From: Comamonadaceae bacterium G21597-S1
GTDB lineage: Bacteria > Pseudomonadota > Gammaproteobacteria > Burkholderiales > Burkholderiaceae_C
Length of the DNA: 64,000 nucleotides
Direction of reading: 5' to 3'
Assembly: GCA_027214345.1 (NCBI GenBank)
Contig: JAPWHR010000019.1
Span: 35,101 to 99,100 of the forward strand
The notes under the pieces: generated by a model
What the model was told of the DNA's origin: nothing
Seen by the model: only the letters and a program-made list of their open reading frames with translations
Database searches by the model: none
In this document: in pieces, positions 25,779-33,122 of the stretch
Layout of the letters: each line of letters starts with the position of its first letter
Position numbering within the stretch: position 1 is the first letter of the stretch
Program-made: the position numbers and the translations under genes

Positions 25779-26753
25779 TCAGCTCCGCTCGACCATCAGA
25801 ACCACGGCCGCGGAGAAACTCACGAACGCGGCGGCGGTGGAGATCAGGATGATGCGCGCGACACGCCCGGTGTTGGCGCCAAAACGTTCCGCCAGCAGCG
25901 AGACATTGCTGGCGCTGGGCAACGCGGCCACGAGCACGATCACCGTCAACGCGAACCGGTCGATGTCCACGCCCAGTTGCATGGCGCCGATGCCCACCAG
26001 CAGCACCAGCACCGGATGCAGCACGAGCTTGATCACGGCGACCGGCAGGTAGTCGCGCAGCGGCAGCGGATGTGCCCCCTCGGTCGGCTGGATCATCTGC
26101 GAGCGCGCCAGTACGGCGCCGATCGTGAACAAGGCCACTGGCGAGGCTGCATCGGCCAGCAGGCCGACGGTCTGGTCCACCGGCACCGGCAGTTCCAGAT
26201 GAATCCACGATGCCAGTGCGCCCAGCAGAATGGCCCACGGCATGGGGTTGACCATCACGCCGCGCAAGGCATTGCGGGCGGCCACGGACACACCGTGCAG
26301 GCCGGCGCCGTCGAGCCGGGACAGGGCCACGCACAAGGAGGATGTCACCAGCAGGTCGACGGCGATGGTGGCAATGGCCGGGCCGGCAGCCGCCGGCCCG
26401 AGCAGGGCGACCAGCAGCGGCACGCCCATGAAGCCGGTGTTCGGGAATGCGGCGACCAGGGCTCCGAAGGCGGCATCGTTCCATCCGATGCGCCGGTTCA
26501 GGCTCACCGTGACGACGAAACCGACCATCACCAGCGCACACAGCAGGTAGGTCGAGAAAACGCCCGGGTTGAGCAGCTGCTCCACCGGTGTCGTGGAGCC
26601 GAACCGGTACAACATGCACGGCAGCGCAAAATACAGCACGAAACTGTTGAGCCCGGGGATCGCGTCCAGGCGCAACATGCCCCGCCTCGCCGCCAGATAA
26701 CCGGCCAGCACCAGCGCAAAGAAGGGAAAGGTGACCAACAGGACCTGCAGCAC
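25779..26753 (-). CDS. AEC-family (auxin efflux carrier) transporter
   Basis: A 324-residue inner-membrane protein with about ten hydrophobic segments in two five-helix halves. The first half has LPCMLYRFG and FPNTGFMGVPLLVALLG (the FxNTgfmG motif of AEC/PIN-like carriers). The second has LPSASNVSLLAERFG, the matching repeat motif. The start is GTG at 26753. It lies directly upstream of the c-di-GMP gene and diverges from rep. AEC proteins move organic anions such as malate or malonate; the substrate here is unknown. The pairing with a CHASE-GGDEF-EAL sensor is worth noting because both may respond to the same external compound, but this is speculation. Confidence 0.88.
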   Translation of the reverse strand: MLQVLLVTFPFFALVLAGYLAARRGMLRLDAIPGLNSFVLYFALPCMLYRFGSTTPVEQLLNPGVFSTYLLCALVMVGFVVTVSLNRRIGWNDAAFGALVAAFPNTGFMGVPLLVALLGPAAAGPAIATIAVDLLVTSSLCVALSRLDGAGLHGVSVAARNALRGVMVNPMPWAILLGALASWIHLELPVPVDQTVGLLADAASPVALFTIGAVLARSQMIQPTEGAHPLPLRDYLPVAVIKLVLHPVLVLLVGIGAMQLGVDIDRFALTVIVLVAALPSASNVSLLAERFGANTGRVARIILISTAAAFVSFSAAVVLMVERS

Positions 26754-26839
26754 CCGCTGATTGTCGCCGACCCCGGCATGCCGGCTTCGGTCGGTATGAT
26801 CGGTCTCTTGCCCGCTTTTCCCCTGTCTGCCCGCCCTGC

Positions 26840-28981
26840 ATGTCTGCTGCGTCCCGCCCCCCCGCCGGTCTGAACCTCGCCCAACAAGAAGCCGTCAACT
26901 ACCTCCATGGCCCCTGCCTGGTGCTGGCGGGCGCCGGTTCGGGCAAGACGCGGGTGATCACCCACAAGATCGGGCGCCTGATCCAGACCGGCATGGCGCC
27001 CAAACGCATCGCGGCCATCACCTTCACCAACAAGGCGGCGGCGGAAATGCGCGAGCGCGCCAAGTCGCTGATCGGGCGCGCCGCCAGCGAGGTCCTGGTC
27101 TGCACCTTTCACGCGCTGGGCGTGCGCATGATGCGCCAGGACGGCGCGGTGCTCGGCCTCAAGCCCCAGTTCTCCATCCTCGACGCCGACGACGTGACGA
27201 GCATCCTGAAGGACTGCGGCGGCAGCACCGATGCGGCCACCGCGCGGCAATGGCAATGGACCATCAGCCGCTGGAAGAACATGGGCCTGAACGCGGCCCA
27301 GGCCGAGGCGCAGGCGGCCGACGACAACGAACGCATCATCGCGCGCATCATGGCGCGGTACGAGGAACGCCTCACCGCCTACCAGAGCGTGGACTTCGAC
27401 GACCTGATCTCGCTGCCGCTCAAGCTGCTGCAGGAGCATGAGGAGGTGCGCCGCAAATGGCAGGACGCGCTCGGCCACATCCTGGTCGACGAATACCAGG
27501 ACACCAATGCCACCCAGTACACGCTGCTCAAGCTGCTGGTCGGTGGCGCCGGCAGCGAGCAGGCGCGTTTCACGGCCGTCGGCGACGACGACCAGTCGAT
27601 CTACGGCTGGCGCGGCGCCACGCTGGACAACCTGCGCCTGCTGCCGGTGGACTTCCCGACGCTCAAGGTCATCAAGCTCGAGCAGAACTATCGCTCGACC
27701 TCGGCCATCCTGCGCGCGGCCAACAACGTGATCGGCCCCAACCCCAAGCTGTTCCCGAAGAACCTGTGGAGCGACCTGGGCGAAGGCGAGCCGGTGCGTA
27801 TCGTCGATGCCGACCACGAGGAACACGAGGCCGAACGCGCGGTGGCGCGCATCCAGAGCCTGCGCGCCGGCAGCGCCGTCACGGCCGCCGGCACGCACAA
27901 CCTCGAGCTGCGCGACTTCGCGGTGCTGTACCGCGCCAACTACCAGGCCCGGGTGTTCGAACAGGCGCTGCGCAAGGCGCAGATCCCGTACAAGGTCTCG
28001 GGCGGCCAGAGTTTCTTCGACCGCGCCGAGATCCGCGACCTGTGCGCGTGGTTCCGGCTGTGGGTCAACAACAACGACGATCCGGCCTTCCTGCGCGCCG
28101 TCACCACCCCCAAACGCGGCATCGGTCACCAGACGCTTGGCCAGCTTGGCGTGTTCGCATCGCAATACAAGGTCAGCCTGTTCGAAGCCTTGTTCAGCTC
28201 GAGCCTGCCCAGTGTCCTGGCCGCGCGCGCCGTCGGCAGCCTGCACGAATTCGGCCGCTACGTGAACGACCTGGAATACCGCGCCCGCCATACCAACGGA
28301 GCCGAGGCCGCGCGCAGTTTCCTGACCGACTGGCTGACCGAGATCGGCTACGAGAAACACCTGTACGACGGCGAAGACAGCGAGAAACTCGCCGCGGCGC
28401 GCTGGACCAACGTGCTCGAGTTCTGCGACTGGATGGCCGCGCGTTGCGGCGGCCAGATCGACGACGCGGCCGGCGTCACGACGTCGGCGGAAACCAAGAG
28501 CCTGCTCGAAGTGGCACAGACGATCTCGCTGCTGTCGACGATCAGCGAACGCGAGACCGACCAGAACGTGGTCACGCTGTCGACGCTGCACGCCGCCAAG
28601 GGCCTGGAGTGGCCGCACGTGATGCTGGTCGGTGTGACCGAAGGCCTGCTGCCGTTCAAGCTCGGCGACGACGACAACCCCACCGGCAAGGCCGACGGGC
28701 CGATGAGCGAAGGCATCCTGCAGCGGCTGCAGGAAGAACGCCGCCTGATGTACGTGGGCATCACGCGCGCCCAGCGCAGCCTGGCCGTGAGCTGGACCCG
28801 CAAGCGCAAGAAGGGCCGCGAGATGGTCGCCGCCCAGCCCAGCCGCTTCATCGCCGAGATGGCGCTGGACGCCAGCACCACCAAGGAGGACCCGCGCGCC
28901 AAGCTCAAGGCCTTGCGCGCCGAGTTCGCCAAGAAGGCCGCCGACGCGGCCGCGCTCAGCACGGCGACGCCTGCATCGTAG
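26840..28981 (+). CDS. rep: ATP-dependent DNA helicase Rep
   Basis: A 713-residue UvrD/Rep-type superfamily 1 helicase. LNLAQQEAVNYLHGPCLVLAG and GAGSGKTRVI (Q motif and Walker A) lie near residues 15-40. ITFTNKAAAEMRER is motif Ia, VDEYQDTNATQYTLL motif II, and VGDDDQSIYGWRGA motif III. Further motifs include VTLSTLHAAKGLEWPHV and MYVGITRAQRSL. It unwinds 3'-5' and clears proteins ahead of forks. The length and the C-terminal basic tail fit Rep rather than UvrD. It diverges from the AEC gene across 86 bp, in which TATGAT at 26795 could be a -10 element. Confidence 0.93.
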   Translation: MSAASRPPAGLNLAQQEAVNYLHGPCLVLAGAGSGKTRVITHKIGRLIQTGMAPKRIAAITFTNKAAAEMRERAKSLIGRAASEVLVCTFHALGVRMMRQDGAVLGLKPQFSILDADDVTSILKDCGGSTDAATARQWQWTISRWKNMGLNAAQAEAQAADDNERIIARIMARYEERLTAYQSVDFDDLISLPLKLLQEHEEVRRKWQDALGHILVDEYQDTNATQYTLLKLLVGGAGSEQARFTAVGDDDQSIYGWRGATLDNLRLLPVDFPTLKVIKLEQNYRSTSAILRAANNVIGPNPKLFPKNLWSDLGEGEPVRIVDADHEEHEAERAVARIQSLRAGSAVTAAGTHNLELRDFAVLYRANYQARVFEQALRKAQIPYKVSGGQSFFDRAEIRDLCAWFRLWVNNNDDPAFLRAVTTPKRGIGHQTLGQLGVFASQYKVSLFEALFSSSLPSVLAARAVGSLHEFGRYVNDLEYRARHTNGAEAARSFLTDWLTEIGYEKHLYDGEDSEKLAAARWTNVLEFCDWMAARCGGQIDDAAGVTTSAETKSLLEVAQTISLLSTISERETDQNVVTLSTLHAAKGLEWPHVMLVGVTEGLLPFKLGDDDNPTGKADGPMSEGILQRLQEERRLMYVGITRAQRSLAVSWTRKRKKGREMVAAQPSRFIAEMALDASTTKEDPRAKLKALRAEFAKKAADAAALSTATPAS

Positions 28982-29091
28982 TCCCGGGCGCCCGAATCGG
29001 TCGCCCTTCCCGCCGGCACCCGCCCGGGTTGCTGCGCCGGCCAGCCTGGCTGACAATGGGCCGCTGCCAGAACCGTACACGAGAGGAAATC

Positions 29092-29562
29092 ATGCAAGCC
29101 GACCCCAAAGTCATCTCCCATCTGCAGGCGCAGCTCAAGAACGAACTGACCGCCATCAACCAGTATTTCGTGCACTACCGCATGTACAAGCACTGGGGCC
29201 TGGGCAAGCTGGCCAGCAAGGAATACGAAGAATCCATCGGCGAGATGAAACATGCGGACAAGCTGATGGACCGCATCTTCATGCTCGACGGCCTGCCCAA
29301 TCTGCAGGACCTGGGCAAGCTGATGATCGGCGAAGACGTGCCCGAGGCGCTGGCCTGCGACCTCAAGGCCGAGGTCGGCGCTCAAGCCACGATCAAGGAC
29401 GGCATCGCGTATTGCGAACAAGCGCGCGACTACGTGTCACGCGACCTGCTGCAAGGCATCCTGGACGACACCGAGGAACACATCGACTACCTGGAGACCC
29501 AAATCGACCTGGTGGGCAAGGTGGGATTGCAGAACTACCTGCAAAGCCAGATGGGCGATTGA
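29092..29562 (+). CDS. bfr: Bacterioferritin
   Basis: A 156-residue four-helix ferritin. LKNELTAINQYFVHYRM holds the first diiron Glu. EYEESIGEMKHADKLMDRI carries the second Glu, the ligand His and the Met52-type haem ligand in its usual place (KLM). Near the C-terminus DDTEEHIDYLETQI supplies the last Glu/His pair. It stores iron as ferric mineral in a 24-mer with haem bound between subunits. An AGAGGAAA ribosome site precedes the ATG. The ferredoxin that releases its iron, bfd, is the next gene downstream. A clear intrinsic terminator at 29633-29656 separates the two transcripts. Confidence 0.94.
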   Translation: MQADPKVISHLQAQLKNELTAINQYFVHYRMYKHWGLGKLASKEYEESIGEMKHADKLMDRIFMLDGLPNLQDLGKLMIGEDVPEALACDLKAEVGAQATIKDGIAYCEQARDYVSRDLLQGILDDTEEHIDYLETQIDLVGKVGLQNYLQSQMGD

Positions 29563-29632
29563 TGCCCGCGCACCGGTCCGCCGCGTGGTGACGCTGTCGC
29601 CGCCGCGGCGCGGCCATCCGAAACGGCAGCCT

Positions 29633-29656
29633 GGCCCGCCATCGTGCGGGCCTTTT
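29633..29656 (+). terminator. Intrinsic terminator of bfr
   Basis: A 7-bp stem GGCCCGC/GCGGGCC with a 6-nt loop CATCGT is followed by TTTT. It lies 70 bp after the bfr stop. Confidence 0.85.
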
Positions 29657-29713
29657 CATGGGCGCACCGAAACCGCCGGAATCCGGCATAGAACCTGCTG
29701 GTCACAGGGGTTT

Positions 29714-29743
29714 TTGCGAATGACATGGATTCGCATTTAGAAT
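29714..29743 (+). promoter_or_regulatory. bfd promoter with overlapping Fur-box-like sequence
   Basis: A -35-like TTGCGA at 29714 and -10-like TAGAAT at 29738-29743 are 18 bp apart. The spacer, 29719-29737 (AATGACATGGATTCGCATT), resembles the AATGATAATGATTCTCATT type of Fur box seen before iron genes, with about four differences from that pattern as I recall it. Iron-repressed expression of bfd would fit its role in mobilising iron. The call rests on pattern resemblance only. Confidence 0.55.
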
Positions 29744-29781
29744 CACTCCACATTCGCTACCGCCACCCGGCCCGTGTTGCC

Positions 29782-30012
29782 ATGATTGTTTGTGTCTGCC
29801 GACGCGTCTCCGACCGCGACATCGCCCGCCACGCCAAGGCGGGACTGGGCTTCGACGAGATCCAGCTCGAACTGGGCGTGGCCACGCAATGCGGGGGCTG
29901 CGAAGGTTACGCGCGCGACGTCGTCGCGCAGTGCCACGGTGCCTGTCCCACGGCGCACATCCGGCGCCAGAACGCGACACACCCGCCCCGGGAACTGCCC
30001 CCCGCTCCCTGA
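29782..30012 (+). CDS. bfd: Bacterioferritin-associated ferredoxin
   Basis: A 76-residue 2Fe-2S protein starting MIVCVCRRVSDRDIARHA. The cluster ligands are C4 and C6 (CVC) and the CGGC pair near residue 38, the order found in all Bfd proteins; the rest of the family fold is visible as LGFDEIQLELGVATQCGGCEG. It donates electrons to the bacterioferritin haem to release iron as Fe(II). The C-terminal extension of about 20 residues after CPTAH is Pro-rich and not part of the core fold. The ATG at 29782 was chosen over an upstream in-frame ATG at 29725 that would lie inside the promoter. Confidence 0.93.
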   Translation: MIVCVCRRVSDRDIARHAKAGLGFDEIQLELGVATQCGGCEGYARDVVAQCHGACPTAHIRRQNATHPPRELPPAP

Positions 30013-30027
30013 GACGGCCGGCGAACC

Positions 30028-31560
30028 TCAGTCCTGCGCAGCCGGCGGGCCCGGGTCGCGCCGGATCGCATTCGGGAAATACATCGCCGTCAGGCTGCGG
30101 CTGTGCACCGGCGAGAAGCCGTCGGCATAGGCCTGGTCGGCCGCCGTCGCATATCGCCGCCAGGCGCGCACCCAGTGGATCTGGTCGCAGACCTCCAGCA
30201 GGCCGATGGTTTCGCGATCGCCGACCAGGATGCCGTGCACCCGCAGGCCCAGCGTCTTCTTGCTGCTGCGCAGCGCATCCAGCGTGGCCGGCGTGACGCC
30301 GAACTCGCCATCACTGACGATCAGGATGTCGGCCAGCACAAAAGCCCCGGTCTGCACCAGTCCGACCGCACGCTCCAAAGGGGTCTGCACGTCGGTGCCG
30401 CCGTCGAAATTCTGGTCCATCACAGCCAGCAGCGTGTCCAGGCCCTGCGGGGTCAGCGCCAGTTCCTGCTCCAGCAACTCACCGGCCCCACCGAACGCCA
30501 GCAGCCGGCAGGCACGGCCGCTCGCTTGGGCTGTGCGCAGCGCCTGCAGCACGCATGCCTTGGCGACGTTCTCCGGCGCGCCGCGCATCGAGCCCGAGGT
30601 ATCGAGGCAGACCAGCATCGGCCCTTGTCCCACCGGCGCCCGCGGCATGGCCACCGGCGCCGGTGTGCGGGTGTCCGGTTGCAGCCGCCATTGCGTGGCC
30701 AGCGCCGCATCTTCGTAGGTCAGCAACTGCTGCTCGGCGAAGCGGGCGCGCCACAAGCGAGCGAGCACCGGATGGCGCACCATCGCGGCCTCGCTGGCCA
30801 GCATGCGGGCCAGCTGGCCCGACCGCTTGACGCCGCGCACCTCGCTGGGCTGGTCGAGCAGTTCGGTGGTGATGGCCACCGCCATCGGCCGGCGGGGCGC
30901 GTCGAAGTGCGGCCGCGGTTCCGCGGCCGGCGGCAGATCGTCACTCCGTCGCGCACGCCCCACGGTGTCGATGAAGCGTGCCAGCTCGGGCACCGCGTCC
31001 AGCACCGCTCCGATGCGTTTGGCCTCGCTCCAGCCGCGGCTGTTCAGCTTGCCCTGCAGGACGTCCCAGCGCAGATGGGCCAGGTCGCCCAGGCTCTTGA
31101 ACAAGGCCAGTACCTGTTCCCAGTCCTGCCGTTGTGTAGCCCACTCGGCACGGAACGCCTGCACCATGTGATCGATCGCGGCATCGCGCGACTGCGCAGC
31201 GGGGCGATCGACCAGGCGGTCCAGATGCCACAACATCACGCCCAGCACCTGGCGCGCCATCGCGGCGCTGCCGTGCGTCAGCGTGCACAGGTCCAGTTCG
31301 GTGATGGCGCCGCGCAAGGCCTTGCACGCGGGGGCATCGCCCCAGTCCCGCTCGGCCACCGGCAGATGTCCGGCCAGCAAGGCCTGCTCCCACAGCGGCA
31401 GATCCGCCAGGCGCAGCCGCGTGTCGCCGCTGCTGCAGACCAGGGCCGGCTGCCACAAGACCGGCGCCAGGCCGGCCAGAAGGTGGAACGGCGCATCGAC
31501 CCGCGGGCGGCCGTCCGCCGGGGCCGCTGCGGCGGGCACCAATGCGGAGTCCTCAGCCAT
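30028..31560 (-). CDS. viaA: VWA-domain protein, ViaA partner of the MoxR ATPase
   Basis: A 510-residue protein with a C-terminal von Willebrand A domain. The MIDAS motif DTSGSMRG (DxSxS) appears near residue 315, then a Thr in the GGTDVQTP segment and an Asp in ILIVSDGEFG. The N-terminal half is helical and specific to this family. It lies 35 bp after the MoxR/RavA-type ATPase on the same strand, in the order ravA-viaA of E. coli, where ViaA stimulates RavA and both affect respiratory complexes and aminoglycoside sensitivity. The symbol rests on this pairing and on length; it could be a close relative of ViaA. Confidence 0.78.
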   Translation of the reverse strand: MAEDSALVPAAAAPADGRPRVDAPFHLLAGLAPVLWQPALVCSSGDTRLRLADLPLWEQALLAGHLPVAERDWGDAPACKALRGAITELDLCTLTHGSAAMARQVLGVMLWHLDRLVDRPAAQSRDAAIDHMVQAFRAEWATQRQDWEQVLALFKSLGDLAHLRWDVLQGKLNSRGWSEAKRIGAVLDAVPELARFIDTVGRARRSDDLPPAAEPRPHFDAPRRPMAVAITTELLDQPSEVRGVKRSGQLARMLASEAAMVRHPVLARLWRARFAEQQLLTYEDAALATQWRLQPDTRTPAPVAMPRAPVGQGPMLVCLDTSGSMRGAPENVAKACVLQALRTAQASGRACRLLAFGGAGELLEQELALTPQGLDTLLAVMDQNFDGGTDVQTPLERAVGLVQTGAFVLADILIVSDGEFGVTPATLDALRSSKKTLGLRVHGILVGDRETIGLLEVCDQIHWVRAWRRYATAADQAYADGFSPVHSRSLTAMYFPNAIRRDPGPPAAQD

Positions 31561-31595
31561 GGCCCAACGGCGTGCGGGACGGCCGGCCGGTCACG

Positions 31596-32963
31596 TCAGG
31601 CCTCCCATGCCACCGGTTCGGGCACCGGGTCGTGCGCGTGCGTGTCCACCGGCAGTGCGCCGAACTCCCGTGCCAGCGCCAGCAGCTCGTCGTGCAGCGA
31701 CCGTGCCAGCTCCACGTTGGCCTGGTGCACGGCGCCCACCCGCGCCAGCAGGTCGGGTGGCAACCACAGGTGGTCGTGCGCGCCGGCCAGGGCGGCCTGC
31801 GCGGCCTCGCGCGCCGACTGCAGGGCGACGGCACAGCGCTGGCGTATCTCGTCGATCTGCGCCACGCGCGCCTGCACATGGCGCGGGCTGTAGCGTCGCC
31901 GGGCACGTTCCGACACGATACGCACCATGGCGTTGTCATGGCCGGTGGCCTCCCCCGAAATCGCACGCGCCAGCGCCAGCTTGCCGGCGCCATCGTCGGC
32001 CGCGTCGTCCGGCTGCGCCGTGGTCTCGATCTCCAGCTGCTTATCGAAGGCGCGGGCCGCGCGGGCCAGCCACTGCAGGTCCAGCGGCACGGCCTGGCCC
32101 ACCGTCTCGTCGCACCACTGCACCAGGGCCTGGATCTGCTCCGGCCGTGCGCCGAGCGCGTACGGCAGCAGCCACAGGTCCCAGCGCCCGACCTGCGCCG
32201 CGCCGCGACTGGCAGCCTGCACCTGCAACAGTCCGACCAGCTTGCGCCAGCGCCGATCCGACACCGTCACGGCCTGCTGCGCGCACCAGACCCGCGCCTG
32301 CACCAGCAGCGTGGTGACGGCATCCGGCAGCACCACCGCGCGTGCCCGTTCGCGCAGTGGCTGCAGGTCCGCGGCGCGCAGCCGCGGCCGGCCGGGCTCG
32401 GACTGAGCCGGCAGGGCCAGCAAAGCCGCGAAATGGGCGTCGCCCACCGGCTGCACCGGCACCCGCAACAGGAAGCGGTCGTGAAAGGCCTGCAGCGATT
32501 CGTCTTCCGGCACCTCGTTCGTGGCCCCCACGACCGAGACCAGCGGCACGCGCACCCGCCCCGCGCCGTTGTCGAACTCGCGCTCGTTGAGCAGCGTCAG
32601 CAAGGCATTGAGAATGGCCGAGTTGGCCTTGAACACCTCGTCCAGGAACGCGACCTGTGCCGTCGGCAGGAAACCGGCGGTCAGCCGCTCGTAGCGGTCC
32701 TGCTCCAGCGCGGTCAGCGACAAGGGGCCGAACAATTCCTCGGGTACCGAGAACCGCGTCAACAGGCGCTCGAAATACGGCGCATCGACGAAGGCCGCAT
32801 GCAGACGCCGCGCCAGTTCGCTTTTTGCGGTGCCCGGCGGCCCGATCAACAGCACATGTTCGCCCGCCAGCGCCGCCAGCAGCAGCAGCCGGACCGGGCC
32901 GTCGCGCTCGAGCAGGTTCCGGTCCAGGTCCGCCAGCGTGGCGCGCAAGTTTGGCTCGTCCAT
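31596..32963 (-). CDS. ravA: MoxR-type AAA+ ATPase, RavA-like
   Basis: A 455-residue AAA+ protein. Walker A is VLLIGPPGTAKSEL near residue 42 and Walker B is VAFLDEVFKAN near residue 105. Sensor 1 lies in SVVGATNEVPEDESL and an Arg-finger region follows. The C-terminal third (residues about 330-455) is a helical region rather than a pure AAA lid, as in RavA. The downstream VWA gene supports the RavA-ViaA assignment. E. coli RavA is 498 residues and binds the inducible lysine decarboxylase LdcI through a triple-helical domain; no such partner is seen here. The gene diverges from the acylase gene, with 159 bp between start codons. Confidence 0.8.
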   Translation of the reverse strand: MDEPNLRATLADLDRNLLERDGPVRLLLLAALAGEHVLLIGPPGTAKSELARRLHAAFVDAPYFERLLTRFSVPEELFGPLSLTALEQDRYERLTAGFLPTAQVAFLDEVFKANSAILNALLTLLNEREFDNGAGRVRVPLVSVVGATNEVPEDESLQAFHDRFLLRVPVQPVGDAHFAALLALPAQSEPGRPRLRAADLQPLRERARAVVLPDAVTTLLVQARVWCAQQAVTVSDRRWRKLVGLLQVQAASRGAAQVGRWDLWLLPYALGARPEQIQALVQWCDETVGQAVPLDLQWLARAARAFDKQLEIETTAQPDDAADDGAGKLALARAISGEATGHDNAMVRIVSERARRRYSPRHVQARVAQIDEIRQRCAVALQSAREAAQAALAGAHDHLWLPPDLLARVGAVHQANVELARSLHDELLALAREFGALPVDTHAHDPVPEPVAWEA

Positions 32964-33122
32964 GCGTCCATTGTGCGGTCAAACCCGGCGCGGCTGCAGG
33001 CACGCCCCGGTGGACACGGCCGATACGGTGCGCGGTCTTGACGCAGCGCAAGGCCGGTGGCGGGCCCGGCTATGATGCGGCGACACCCGCCCGCCCCGGC
33101 CGTGGCGGAGCCTGGAGACACC

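Noticed and set aside
23149..26898. A single 1249-codon frame that would fuse sequence antiparallel to rep and the AEC gene to the GGDEF-EAL protein.
   Set aside because: The first 376 codons are an off-frame of the AEC gene. The AEC protein itself is in another frame and is convincing, so the signalling protein starts at 25770.
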